DNA of 64,000 nt from the NCBI GenBank assembly GCA_902636075.1, contig CACPQM010000001.1:124001-188000 (forward strand). The letters are read 5' to 3'. This DNA comes from an uncultured Pelagibacteraceae bacterium (GTDB lineage: Bacteria; Pseudomonadota; Alphaproteobacteria; Pelagibacterales; Pelagibacteraceae). The position numbers were made by a program, and so were the translations under genes. Of this stretch, positions 1 through 8,563 are shown piece by piece (position 1 is the first letter of the stretch; every line of letters begins with the position of its first letter). The notes beneath the pieces are model-generated. The model was not told the origin of the DNA and ran no database searches. It worked only from the letters and a program-made list of their open reading frames with translations.

Positions 1-256
1 GGTTTTTTAGCATCTGGTCGACAAGTTCTTTTCTTTTGTCATAAACACTATCATCTTCATTAACTGATGTGCTTCCTTCTCCAACATTTTCCCCAACTTT
101 AAATCTCATTATGAAATTTTCTCCATCATTATCTGCATAGAGAGCGTATCCGGTTGAGTCAGGACCTCTATGTTTTAATGCTTGAAGCATTAATTGTAAC
201 TCGTTCCCGACATCTGAGGATTTTCCTCTATGAATAAGTCCAGCAATACCGCACAT
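1..256 (-). CDS. Class II glutamine amidotransferase, GlxB/MgsA-like (partial)
   Basis: Only the N-terminal 85 residues lie in the window; the gene continues past the left edge. It starts MCGIAGLIHRGKSSD, where Cys2 is the N-terminal nucleophile that Ntn-type class II amidotransferases use to release ammonia from glutamine. HRGPDSTGYALYA is the typical glutamine-binding segment. It is not in the ORF track. It sits 22 bp downstream of a type III glutamine synthetase gene on the same strand. In methylotrophs this pairing matches GlxB/MgsA, one of three subunits of a split glutamate synthase or N-methylglutamate synthase. The GlxC and GlxD partners would lie to the left, out of view. The family is clear; the substrate is inferred. 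Confidence 0.85.
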   Translation of the reverse strand, partial: MCGIAGLIHRGKSSDVGNELQLMLQALKHRGPDSTGYALYADNDGENFIMRFKVGENVGEGSTSVNEDDSVYDKRKELVDQMLKN

Positions 257-278
257 TTTTTTCCTTTCCTAATTTACC

Positions 279-1748
279 TTATGGTAAGCAATCCAAGTAT
301 GTATCAAGATCCCATTGAGTTGTTGCTCCAAGAAATCTTTCCCACTCATCGTTTTTATACCAATGGAAAACTTTATACATTTCATCAGGCATTGCTGATT
401 TGATTACCTCATCCTCAGCAAGTCTATTTAACGCTTCACCAAGACTTAGTGGTAATTTTTTAACATCTTTACCAGCTTTTTGAGCTTCATAAATATTTCT
501 AGATTCAGGTTTAGCTGGTTTCATTTTTTTTGATATTCCCTCATCACAAGCTTTTAGCAAAGCTGCACCTAGTAAGTATGGATTATGCATTGAGTCAACA
601 GATCTATACTCAAATCTTCCAGGTGCTGAAACTCTTAATCCACATGTTCTATTTTGATATCCCCAGTCAGCATATACTGGTGCCCAAAAACCCTGGTCCC
701 ACAACCTTCGATATGAATTAACCGTAGATGATCCTAGAGCTGTCAAAGCTGGTAAATGTTTCATTATACCAGCAATTGATTGAAGTCCAATTTTTCCAGG
801 CAACTGCATATCCTTTGTGTCTGGCATAAAAGTGTTTGTTCCGCCAGATACATAACTAAACACTTCTTCAACTCCCGGAAGTTTTTTATTTCCTAATTTG
901 TTAACAGAAACTTTTCCACCTTTCCATAAAGACATGTTAGTGTGACATCCACTTGCAGATACACCCATGAACGGTTTAGTCATAAAGCAAGCTATTAGAT
1001 TGTTCTCTCTTGCAACTTGGGCACAAATTTGCCTATATGTTGATAATCTATCAGCATTTCTTAAAACATTATCATAAGTCCAATTAAGTTCTAGTTGTCC
1101 AGGAGCATCTTCATGATCACCTTGTATCATGTCCAATCCCATCGCTTTTGAATATTCTATTACTTTCATAAAAACTGGTCTCAAAGACTCGAATTGATCG
1201 ATATGATAACAAAAAGGTTTAGAAAAACCTTTACCAGTTGGAGTTCCATCATCATTTTTAGTTAACCACATCATTTCTGGTTCAGTGCCAACTCTTAATT
1301 CTAGTCCATGTTTCTTTTTAAATTCGTCACTAAAAATTCTTAAATTTCCTCTGCAATCAGAAGTTAAGTGTCCACCCGGATTTTTTCTCTCTTCTCTATT
1401 TCTAAAACATGTTACAAAAACTCTTCCAACTCTTTTATCCCATGGTAATTGCACAAACGTTTCTGGGTCTGGTATTCCCACCAACTCCATGGCTTCTGGT
1501 CCATAACCAATATAGTTATTGTGCCTGTCCAAAAATAAATTTGCTGTTGCTCCATATACTAATTGAAAACCTTTTTCAGCAGTCCTTTCCCAATGGTCTG
1601 CAGGGATACCTTTACCTACTACTCTACCTGTTACCGAAATAAATTGGTAATATATATAGGTTATTCCTAATTCGTTAATTTTTTCTCTTACTTTTTTAAC
1701 TAACTTTGCTCTACCTGGTTGATTTACATGTTTTTCTAGATCAGTCAT
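279..1748 (-). CDS. glnT: Type III glutamine synthetase family (GlnT; candidate gamma-glutamylmethylamide synthetase)
   Basis: A 489-residue ATP-dependent amide ligase that joins ammonia, or in GMAS methylamine, to glutamate. Catalytic-domain landmarks are visible: GTEPEMMW (metal-binding glutamate), GDHEDAPGQLELNW, GCHTNMSLW (ATP/metal histidine) and SSTVNSYRRLWD (glutamate-binding arginine). The N-terminal beta-grasp domain covers roughly residues 15-130. Its neighbours are a GlxB/MgsA-like amidotransferase downstream and an FAD oxidoreductase upstream, with tdm and tmm close by. In methylated-amine users a GlnT-like enzyme in this context is often GmaS, the first step of the N-methylglutamate route for monomethylamine. 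Sequence alone does not separate GmaS from glutamine synthetase III, so the methylamine role is an inference. Confidence 0.85.
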   Translation of the reverse strand: MTDLEKHVNQPGRAKLVKKVREKINELGITYIYYQFISVTGRVVGKGIPADHWERTAEKGFQLVYGATANLFLDRHNNYIGYGPEAMELVGIPDPETFVQLPWDKRVGRVFVTCFRNREERKNPGGHLTSDCRGNLRIFSDEFKKKHGLELRVGTEPEMMWLTKNDDGTPTGKGFSKPFCYHIDQFESLRPVFMKVIEYSKAMGLDMIQGDHEDAPGQLELNWTYDNVLRNADRLSTYRQICAQVARENNLIACFMTKPFMGVSASGCHTNMSLWKGGKVSVNKLGNKKLPGVEEVFSYVSGGTNTFMPDTKDMQLPGKIGLQSIAGIMKHLPALTALGSSTVNSYRRLWDQGFWAPVYADWGYQNRTCGLRVSAPGRFEYRSVDSMHNPYLLGAALLKACDEGISKKMKPAKPESRNIYEAQKAGKDVKKLPLSLGEALNRLAEDEVIKSAMPDEMYKVFHWYKNDEWERFLGATTQWDLDTYLDCLP

Positions 1749-1814
1749 TTTCCCCCTAAGAATTTTTAGAACAAAAAGTTAACTGAAAAAAAAACATCTG
1801 TCCACTTAGATAAA

Positions 1815-3140
1815 TTAACTCCAAGGGAACGGACTGTTAGATGTCGGATGCAATTCACCTTTCGCGTATCGATTGAATCTAAACGGTTTTAATAATTCGC
1901 TCTCTGTACCTAAAATTTCTTTTGCCACTAGCTCTCCAACTCCAATCATTTTATAACCATGGTTAGAGTCTGCTATCATATAAACGTTTTCTAAAAATCT
2001 ATCGAAAATTGGAAAAGAATCTGGTGTCATACATCCAAGTCCGCCTGATGGTCCTTTTCTATATAAATCCGATTTTCCCTCAAATCTTTTTTGACAATGA
2101 GCTAAAGCTGAACACCACATATCATTAAAAGCTTCTGTAGTTTGATATTCAGGGGACTCTATTCCATACGGATCAACGTTTACTTGATCAAAATGTTTAT
2201 CAACAATGTAAGGTGAAGTTCCACCTTGAACACCAAGTCCGTCAATATCTGGTTTGTAATATATTCCCCAAATTTTATCTGTAATCAATTTTTTAGTTTT
2301 ATCTGAGTATAACGGAGCCGTTGAATCTACATGAATTACAGGTGGCTGTTCACCATTGTCCATTTTTAAAAAATCTGGTTCTACACCAAGTACACCCTCT
2401 TGAAGCATCCAATATTTCCACATGTCCGTTTCGTGAATTCTGCCATCTTTACCTTTAATATTTGCAGTTTTAGGAAGTTCTAGCATATTCCAAAAATCTC
2501 TTGCCCAAGGACCTGCACCAATAACAACTTGTTCACATTCTATCGTGCCTTTATCTGTTTCAACTCCTGTAACGGCTTTGCTGTTACTTCCTCTTTTAAA
2601 ACCTGTAACTTTTACACCTTTCATTACTTCAACACCATTTGAAGTAGATTTATGTTCAAGTGCTTTAATTGAATCTTTATTAAAAGCGTATCCACCTTTT
2701 TTTTCATGAAGAACAGAAGTTATGCCTTTTGCTTGCCAGTCACCAAACATTCCTTTCATATATTTCATGCAATCTTTTTCACCCTCTATAAATTCAGATT
2801 CGTAACCAATTGCTTTTTGTTGTTCATAAATAGTTGCAACATCTGCATGCATTACTTCTGGTGAAATCTGTAAATAACCAACTGCATTATATTTAAATGC
2901 TTTAGGATCACTTTCCCAAACTGAAACTGAATGAGCCATTAATTCTCTCATAGCAGGTTGAAAATAATTATTTCTAACAACACCACAGGCAATTCCACTT
3001 GCTCCTGCTGCAGTATCTTTTTTTTCTAATACGACAATATCACCTGGATTTTTATAAGTTTCGGACAGCTTCCAAGCAGTACTTAGACCGTGAATTCCCC
3101 CTCCAACGATTACTACTTTTGCTTTTGTCGGTAATGACAT
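1815..3140 (-). CDS. FAD-dependent oxidoreductase, DAO/sarcosine-oxidase-beta-like
   Basis: 441 residues with an N-terminal dinucleotide fold (VVIVGGGIHGLSTAW, residues 9-23) and the C-terminal FAD-contacting part GPSGGLGCMTPDSFPIFDR followed by NHGYKMIGVG. The whole length is one DAO domain; there is no GcvT extension. Family members oxidise N-methyl or amino groups of small amines and amino acids with FAD. It lies between the glutamine synthetase gene and the tdm operon on the same strand. A role in oxidising dimethylamine, N-methylglutamate or a related intermediate is plausible but inferred. It differs from the SoxB at 24.6 kb, having no N-terminal extension and no SoxA, SoxD or SoxG partners nearby. 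Confidence 0.8.
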   Translation of the reverse strand: MSLPTKAKVVIVGGGIHGLSTAWKLSETYKNPGDIVVLEKKDTAAGASGIACGVVRNNYFQPAMRELMAHSVSVWESDPKAFKYNAVGYLQISPEVMHADVATIYEQQKAIGYESEFIEGEKDCMKYMKGMFGDWQAKGITSVLHEKKGGYAFNKDSIKALEHKSTSNGVEVMKGVKVTGFKRGSNSKAVTGVETDKGTIECEQVVIGAGPWARDFWNMLELPKTANIKGKDGRIHETDMWKYWMLQEGVLGVEPDFLKMDNGEQPPVIHVDSTAPLYSDKTKKLITDKIWGIYYKPDIDGLGVQGGTSPYIVDKHFDQVNVDPYGIESPEYQTTEAFNDMWCSALAHCQKRFEGKSDLYRKGPSGGLGCMTPDSFPIFDRFLENVYMIADSNHGYKMIGVGELVAKEILGTESELLKPFRFNRYAKGELHPTSNSPFPWS

Positions 3141-3237
3141 GTTAAAACATTATTTTTTGAAAAGGGTTAAATATATAATTTTTTTTATATATAAAATTTA
3201 GAAATAAAAACTTATAGAACTTAGGATTTCCTAATTG

Positions 3238-3588
3238 TTAAAAGCTCAAATTTTTAAGAGTAGATAAATAATCGTTAAATTCCGCAATAAAAGAAGTGCT
3301 TGGTTTTATATGTTTTTTTCTTTGATCTTCAGCAGTTTTTTCTAAATAAAAAAAACCTTTTTCACATGCTTCATTGATTATTAATGCAGATTTTGGTCTA
3401 GAGGTCTTAAATAATTTAGTTTTAAGTTCCTCTACTGATAAATTTTGTTTTTGTTTAAAAGCTGACATTACTAGAAGCATCATATGATAATGAGAAGGTG
3501 ATTTTCTAAAAAAATAGTTGCTAGATGTGTGTGAAAGCTTCATTTGATCTTCCCAAAACTCTAGCAAATCCTTTGTTGATTTTGGCAT
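3238..3588 (-). CDS. Small winged-helix (MarR-like) protein coupled to tdm
   Basis: 116 residues. The start overlaps the tdm stop (TAATG), so it is probably translated by reinitiation after tdm. The middle resembles a winged helix: a predicted helix-turn-helix around residues 45-80 (NLSVEELKTKLFKTSRPKSA), then a wing-like ATAEDQRKKHIKPS-type stretch where the basic turn after DQR is typical of MarR proteins. It lacks the long N-terminal dimerisation helices of full MarR regulators, which are about 140-150 residues. It may regulate the TMAO genes, but no operator was identified. The family call is moderate and the function is inferred from position. Confidence 0.5.
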   Translation of the reverse strand: MPKSTKDLLEFWEDQMKLSHTSSNYFFRKSPSHYHMMLLVMSAFKQKQNLSVEELKTKLFKTSRPKSALIINEACEKGFFYLEKTAEDQRKKHIKPSTSFIAEFNDYLSTLKNLSF

Positions 3589-5927
3589 TATGATCTAACT
3601 TTAGTTTTCTTAGGATCGTAATGTGGAAATCCAACAATTTTTGCAGGTATTCTTTTTTGATGCCCATCTATTTTACCAACTTCTACATCATTACCTATTT
3701 CAGAATGACCAACATCAATTCTGCATAAAGCAATATTTTTATTTAAAGTCGGTGAAATACATCCGCTTGTTATAATACCAACCTGAGATCTTCCAATATG
3801 AACACAATCTCCATGATTTGCTATCTCTTTACCAATCAGCTCTAATCCTACTAGTTTTTTTTGAGGGTTTTCTTTTCTTTTAATTAAATTTTCTCTTCCA
3901 ATAAAATCTTCTACTTTAGATTTTAAAGGAACAGAAAACCCAATGCCAGCTTCAAATGGATCTTGTTGTCCGTCAAACTCATTACCAAATAAAATTAAAC
4001 CAGCTTCAATTCTTAAAAGATCTAAAGCTGCAAATCCTGCTGGTATCAAACCTTCATCTTGTCCTGCCTTCATTACCTTATCCCAAACGGTAGGAGCATC
4101 ACTTGGATGACACCAAATTTCAAAACCAAGTTCACCAGTATAACCTGTTCTTGAAACAATTAATGGTATTCCGTTTAATTCTTCCAATCGACAAATTGTA
4201 AATCTAAACCATTCCAATTCAGATATAGAAGGTTGGGTAGGTGGAGTAAAAATTATTTTTTCTAGAATTTTTCTACTTTTGGGACCTTGTAATGATAAAT
4301 TATTTATTTGGTCAGTAGAATTTTTGATATGAACTTTATAATTTTTTTTCTTCGCTTGTTCTTTAAGCCACTCACCTCCATATTCATCACCACAAACCCA
4401 TCTAAAACCATGATCACTAAGTTTTAATAAAGTACCATCATCAAACATGGTTCCATTTTCATAACACATTGCTGAATAAACAACCTGACCAACTGAAAGT
4501 TTTTTTACATTTCGTGTCAATGTATAATTCATTAATTCTTCTGCATCTGGCCCAAGAATTTCAAATTTTCTCAATGAAGATAAGTCAATTAAGACGGCGT
4601 CTTCTCTGCATGCATTGTATTCATTAATTACACCATGTTTTGTATAATCATTTGGTAACCAAAAACCTCTAGCATCAACAAAGTTTCTAGTTAATTTTGA
4701 TGTTCTTTCATAGAAACCTGTATTTCTTGTAAGTTTATTTTCTGAATCTGTTTTCATTCTAAAACCATATGATTTAGTAAATTCTTTACTTTTTTCATAA
4801 GTTCTAACAAAAATATCAGTAGGGTTCCATCCATTACAGCTATCAATATCACTAGGGCATGCAGTAGTTCCACATGTTAAATCTTTTAAAGCTTTAAAAA
4901 TTACGTAATCACCAGGTCTCGCGTAAGACTCATCAGATGTAACAGAATTTTGACCGCCTGAAGATGTATTAAAGAAAAGATTAATTGCATGCCAACCTTT
5001 TTTTTCTTCTACACCATATTTTTTCATTGAGTCATTTAAATTGTCAGAGCAATTTGCATGACCAAAATATCCAGAATCTTCATAATACTTTGAGGTACAA
5101 GCTAAATTAAATGTATCATGAATACCCACTGTATCTCTTATAACTTCTACCAATGGTTCATGATCAGTATCATAGAATTTTGAAAACAAACCAGGACCAG
5201 GAAAAGTATTTCCCATAAAAGTTCTAGTTGTTTGCCAATCAAGACCTCTCTCTTTGCCTTTTTCTAATTTAGCTGTATCATAAGCAACAAAATCTGAACA
5301 TTGTCTTCCAGTTGGTGTAATTATTTGAATATAGTCCCCAGCCTTAACTTGATATCCTGTTGCAGTTTTTCTATCTATATTAACTTCATAGTCAGGATCG
5401 TAAATTGGATCAGGAATTATTGAAAATTCTTTTTCAGAATTTTTAATTTTTGCTCTTTTAACTAATACAGTCAAATCTGAAGGTGGATTTTGATCATGAA
5501 CAAGCATATCGTTCCCAGGAGCGGCGAATATACAATAACAATTATCTTTTGCATTTAGAGTTATTTTTTCTCCAGCAATAGTATTTTTATCAAAGAGAAT
5601 TGATGAGGTAGCTTTTTCAATTTGTAAATTTCTTTTTTTTAATTGAAGTAATGCCTGCAAAGAACTTTCCTCTTTTTTCAAAAGTATTTTTTTTATTGCA
5701 GATGAATTTTTATTTTCTTTCAAATTTAAAATTCCCAATTCTGATTTTCCATTTTTGTTAAAAATACTAATTTCACAAATTTGATTTCCCTCATTATTTA
5801 TTATTTCAATTTCATCTTCAGGAAATATTTGAATACCAGTAATTCCACCTGCATTGACTACATATCTTTCAACTCCAGGTGGTAATACGTTTAAACCAGG
5901 TTCTTTAATACTTAAACTTGTTTGCAT
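3588..5927 (-). CDS. tdm: Trimethylamine-N-oxide demethylase Tdm (DUF1989-GcvT fusion)
   Basis: 779 residues. Tdm converts TMAO to dimethylamine and formaldehyde; its C-terminal GcvT domain can hand the C1 unit to tetrahydrofolate. The N-terminal part (about 20-380) is DUF1989, with cysteines at about 277, 352 and 357 (CGTTACPSDIDSCNGW region) as candidate metal ligands. The C-terminal part (about 410-779) is GcvT: it starts at the ACREDAVLIDLSSLRKFEI segment and includes SRTGYTGELGFEIWCHP and the C-terminal barrel. Length and domain order match known Tdm proteins. It is divergently transcribed from the TMAO-binding protein gene across about 145 bp. Strong call. Confidence 0.93.
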   Translation of the reverse strand: MQTSLSIKEPGLNVLPPGVERYVVNAGGITGIQIFPEDEIEIINNEGNQICEISIFNKNGKSELGILNLKENKNSSAIKKILLKKEESSLQALLQLKKRNLQIEKATSSILFDKNTIAGEKITLNAKDNCYCIFAAPGNDMLVHDQNPPSDLTVLVKRAKIKNSEKEFSIIPDPIYDPDYEVNIDRKTATGYQVKAGDYIQIITPTGRQCSDFVAYDTAKLEKGKERGLDWQTTRTFMGNTFPGPGLFSKFYDTDHEPLVEVIRDTVGIHDTFNLACTSKYYEDSGYFGHANCSDNLNDSMKKYGVEEKKGWHAINLFFNTSSGGQNSVTSDESYARPGDYVIFKALKDLTCGTTACPSDIDSCNGWNPTDIFVRTYEKSKEFTKSYGFRMKTDSENKLTRNTGFYERTSKLTRNFVDARGFWLPNDYTKHGVINEYNACREDAVLIDLSSLRKFEILGPDAEELMNYTLTRNVKKLSVGQVVYSAMCYENGTMFDDGTLLKLSDHGFRWVCGDEYGGEWLKEQAKKKNYKVHIKNSTDQINNLSLQGPKSRKILEKIIFTPPTQPSISELEWFRFTICRLEELNGIPLIVSRTGYTGELGFEIWCHPSDAPTVWDKVMKAGQDEGLIPAGFAALDLLRIEAGLILFGNEFDGQQDPFEAGIGFSVPLKSKVEDFIGRENLIKRKENPQKKLVGLELIGKEIANHGDCVHIGRSQVGIITSGCISPTLNKNIALCRIDVGHSEIGNDVEVGKIDGHQKRIPAKIVGFPHYDPKKTKVRS

Positions 5928-6012
5928 TTTTAAAAAATATTAAAAAATTATACAAAAGTATAAATAAATTTATATATAAATTTTATATATACATTTGTAT
6001 CTATTTTGCTAG

Positions 6013-6041
6013 TTGACTGTAACTTTAATAGAGGGGATACT
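6013..6041 (+). promoter_or_regulatory. Predicted sigma-70 promoter of the TMAO-binding protein gene
   Basis: TTGACT (6013-6018) is followed after exactly 17 bp by GATACT (6036-6041), giving 5/6 and 4/6 matches to the consensus hexamers. A start near 6048 would leave a leader of about 25 nt carrying AAGGAAAGG, a good ribosome binding site, about 6 nt before the ATG at 6073. The region is shared with the divergent tdm gene. The assignment is by eye only. Confidence 0.45.
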
Positions 6042-6072
6042 TTAATCACTTAATATTAAGGAAAGGGAAATA

Positions 6073-7026
6073 ATGAAAAAAATAATATCTCTATTATCAG
6101 CTATGGTGATATCTCTTGTAAGTTTTGCAGGGATTTCAAACGCAGCAGATAGTAAAAAACCGATTGTTATCCCAACTCATAACTGGTCAAGCCAAATTGT
6201 AATGGCTTACGTAATTGGCGGAATTTTTGAAAGTATGGGGAACAATGTAAAATATGTTAATGCTGACTCGCAAGCAGTTTATGAGTCGATTAGAATCGGT
6301 GACGTAACTATATCTCATGAAGTATGGGAATCTGCATTCGGAAAATCATTCACAACTGCTTTAGATAAAGGTGGTTTATTAGATATGGGTGATCACGAAG
6401 CTAGAACTCTTGAGGATATGGGATATCCAAACTGGGTTGTAGAAAAAGGCTTATGCCCAGGTCTACCAGACTGGACAGCATTAAAGAATCCTGATTGTGC
6501 GAAAAATTTCACAACACCTGACTCACCAGATGGAAAAGGAAGAATGTTGGAAGGTCCACAAACATGGCACGGAGATTTAATACCTCAAAGAGTTGACGCT
6601 CTAGGACTAGGAGATCTTTGGTGGGTTAAATTTGCTGGAAGTGCAGATGCACTTTGGGCAGAGTTAGCTGCAGCTAAAAAAGAAGGAAGAGGAACTATCA
6701 TATTTAACTGGACACCAAACTTTACAGATGGTGCTGGATTTACATTTATCGACTTCCCACCATACACAGCTGGTTGTAGACCAGAAGATGGTGGAGATGG
6801 AAAATGTGGTTCTCCGGATGGTTATTTGAAAAAAGCAGCACATGAAGATTTTCCAAAAACTCATCCAGCAGCTGCAAAAGCGTTTAAAAAAATGTCATTC
6901 TCTACAAGTCAAATTGGAGCAATGGCAGCTTTAGTTGATGTCGACAAAATGACTCACGAAGATGCAGCAAAAAAATGGTTAGCTGACAATAAAAGTGTGT
7001 GGGAAGAATTTACACACGATCATTAA
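6073..7026 (+). CDS. tmoX: TMAO/glycine-betaine-type ABC transporter substrate-binding protein (TmoX-like)
   Basis: 317 residues with a signal peptide (MKKIISLLSAMVISLVSFAGISNAAD, cut after NA-A). It is an OpuAC-family periplasmic binding protein rich in aromatic residues that would form a cage around a trimethylated headgroup (HNWSSQI, VWESAFG, GDLWWVKF, FNWTPNF). The insert CRPEDGGDGKCGSPDGY near the C-terminus has paired cysteines and acidic residues, like the metal-binding loop seen in TmoX-type proteins. It is divergent from tdm, has a good promoter and Shine-Dalgarno, and is closed by a strong terminator. It is thus expressed apart from the ATPase and permease genes 1.5 kb downstream. 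TMAO preference is inferred from tdm and tmm nearby; glycine betaine or choline are alternatives. Confidence 0.88.
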   Translation: MKKIISLLSAMVISLVSFAGISNAADSKKPIVIPTHNWSSQIVMAYVIGGIFESMGNNVKYVNADSQAVYESIRIGDVTISHEVWESAFGKSFTTALDKGGLLDMGDHEARTLEDMGYPNWVVEKGLCPGLPDWTALKNPDCAKNFTTPDSPDGKGRMLEGPQTWHGDLIPQRVDALGLGDLWWVKFAGSADALWAELAAAKKEGRGTIIFNWTPNFTDGAGFTFIDFPPYTAGCRPEDGGDGKCGSPDGYLKKAAHEDFPKTHPAAAKAFKKMSFSTSQIGAMAALVDVDKMTHEDAAKKWLADNKSVWEEFTHDH

Positions 7027-7047
7027 GGTTAATTTAATAAATTTAAG

Positions 7048-7080
7048 ATCTCTCCCAATTTTATTGGGGGAGATTTTTTT
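7048..7080 (+). terminator. Rho-independent terminator after the TMAO-binding protein gene
   Basis: A 12-bp stem (7048-7059 paired with 7063-7074, one G-T wobble) with a 3-nt TTT loop is followed by a run of seven T. It begins about 20 bp after the stop codon. It isolates the binding-protein transcript, which allows high expression of that protein alone. Confidence 0.9.
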
Positions 7081-7098
7081 TATCAACTCAAATAATTA

Positions 7099-7560
7099 AT
7101 GGTAAAAGTATTTTATTTAATATTATTAAACTTTTTTATTTTCAATTTTGCCTATGCAAAAGATATAAGTATTGGTGAAAATTTAAATTTAGAGTTTACA
7201 TGTGAGTTAGAAAAAAAAATTGTTAAGAATTCGGAATATAATTATAAAACTTTTCTAGCAAAAGACCTAAATGTTAAAAATTTAGATTCATTTCAAATTT
7301 ATTCAAATAAACCAAGCACATTAATGGTAAATGGATTATCAAAATTTTTCTCTCAAAATTCAAATTTTGATGTCAAAATAGTTAATAAGGACGTAGTTTT
7401 ATTTAAAGCCTTTAATAATGAAAAAACGTATTCAGAATCTGCGATAATTACAAGAAAATCAGGCGAATTAATTCATGAAATTACCAATAATATAAATACC
7501 GAAAATTCAGAAAAAGATATTTCAATTTATATCTGTAAGAATAAATCAAAAAATGCCTAA
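7099..7560 (+). CDS. Hypothetical secreted protein
   Basis: 153 residues, lysine- and asparagine-rich. The N-terminus MVKVFYLILLNFFIFNFAYA looks like a signal peptide cut before KDIS. The mature part is a small soluble domain with two cysteines (Cys at FTCELEK and ICKNKS) that could form a disulfide, and predicted beta strands. I recognise no family. The next gene begins 34 bp later on the same strand. Confidence 0.6.
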   Translation: MVKVFYLILLNFFIFNFAYAKDISIGENLNLEFTCELEKKIVKNSEYNYKTFLAKDLNVKNLDSFQIYSNKPSTLMVNGLSKFFSQNSNFDVKIVNKDVVLFKAFNNEKTYSESAIITRKSGELIHEITNNINTENSEKDISIYICKNKSKNA

Positions 7561-7594
7561 TTTTTTTTTAAGAAATTTTGTGTAATATATTTCC

Positions 7595-7972
7595 ATGAAA
7601 AAGCTTATATTTTTTTTACTTTTTTCGTCATTAATCACATCTTTAGCATCAGCAAGAAGTACAGGGTGTAAAGAGGGAAATTGTGAAAATGGTTATGGTA
7701 AGTGGGTTTACACAGATAAAACAACTTATGAAGGCGAATGGGTAGCTACGAAAAAACATGGCCAAGGTACTGAAACATGGCCGAATGGATATATTTACAA
7801 AGGTGAATTTAAAGAAAGTCAGTGGAACGGTATAGGAATTTTATATTTTCCTGATGGCTCAACCTATGAAGGTGAATGGGCTAATGGTTTTATGAACGGG
7901 GAAGGTACTTTTACTTGGTCAGACGGTAAACAAAAAAAAGGTATTTGGAAAAATGGAAGCTTTCAAGAATAG
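7595..7972 (+). CDS. Secreted MORN-repeat protein
   Basis: 125 residues: a signal peptide (MKKLIFFLLFSSLITSLASA) and then about four MORN repeats, for example TTYEGEWVATKKHGQGTETW, YIYKGEFKESQWNGIGILYF and STYEGEWANGFMNGEGTFTW. MORN repeats form a beta-hairpin rod used in membrane association or protein contacts. A CKEGNCENGYG segment before the repeats carries two cysteines. The stop lies 20 bp inside the next gene in another frame, so the two are probably co-transcribed. The cellular role in bacteria is not established. Confidence 0.85.
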   Translation: MKKLIFFLLFSSLITSLASARSTGCKEGNCENGYGKWVYTDKTTYEGEWVATKKHGQGTETWPNGYIYKGEFKESQWNGIGILYFPDGSTYEGEWANGFMNGEGTFTWSDGKQKKGIWKNGSFQE

Positions 7973-8498
7973 TTTTAAAACTTTGTCAGAGCCAGTCAAA
8001 CAATTTGGTGGATTAGTTGGTATAATTATTCTTATCTTTCTAACTTTTTTTGTTTTAAATAATATTTTTGGTGAAGGTGATGAACTGGTTGCTAAAATGA
8101 AAATAGAAGAAGAAAGAATAGCTGAAGAAAGAAAACTTAATAAGCTAATTTCTAGTCTCCCCTCAGGAGTTTTGGTTTCGTTTGACGGCACTGATAATTT
8201 TAAATTATCTGACGAATTATATGAGGCTGTATGCAAGGCAACTAAACTTATACCTCAACGTGCAATTATGGGTGCTAATTTTCTAAACTTTAGAGCCCAT
8301 GAAATTTATACAATTAACGGAAATAAAATAGATGAAACATTTGTAAAATGGGACGATGAAAAAAATAAATGTTTTGCAGGTTTCGTTGTAAGTGGAAATA
8401 ATGTTGGTGTAGATGAAACTGTAAAAGTAAGTGGAGAAGCTTTGAGTTTTTTAAGCACAGGTATTGATACAAGAGTTTATTTTATTAAAAATTTTTAG
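7953..8498 (+). CDS. Hypothetical membrane-anchored protein
   Basis: 181 residues. One transmembrane helix (about residues 20-40, FGGLVGIIILIFLTFFVLNNIF) is followed by a short charged coiled stretch (KMKIEEERIAEERKLNK) and a probably periplasmic domain of about 120 residues containing two cysteines. The start overlaps the MORN gene by 20 bp, which supports coupling. No family was recognised. It lies 65 bp upstream of the betaine/TMAO ABC ATPase gene but need not be functionally linked to it. Confidence 0.6.
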   Translation: MEAFKNSFKTLSEPVKQFGGLVGIIILIFLTFFVLNNIFGEGDELVAKMKIEEERIAEERKLNKLISSLPSGVLVSFDGTDNFKLSDELYEAVCKATKLIPQRAIMGANFLNFRAHEIYTINGNKIDETFVKWDDEKNKCFAGFVVSGNNVGVDETVKVSGEALSFLSTGIDTRVYFIKNF

Positions 8499-8563
8499 GA
8501 GGCAATTTAACAAATTATAGAGATTTTATTTTATCTTAAATTCGTATAACCTTAATATTATTT

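Noticed and set aside
530-721. Short ORF-track entries on the strand opposite to, or in another frame of, clear genes (for example 530-721, 1285-1506, 6585-6767, 10165-10506, 53599-53832).
   Set aside because: They lie wholly inside confident genes, have no recognisable domains and are shadows.
8497-8503. AGGAGGC, a good Shine-Dalgarno-like sequence after the 181-aa gene.
   Set aside because: No start codon follows at a suitable distance, and the next gene begins about 60 bp later.
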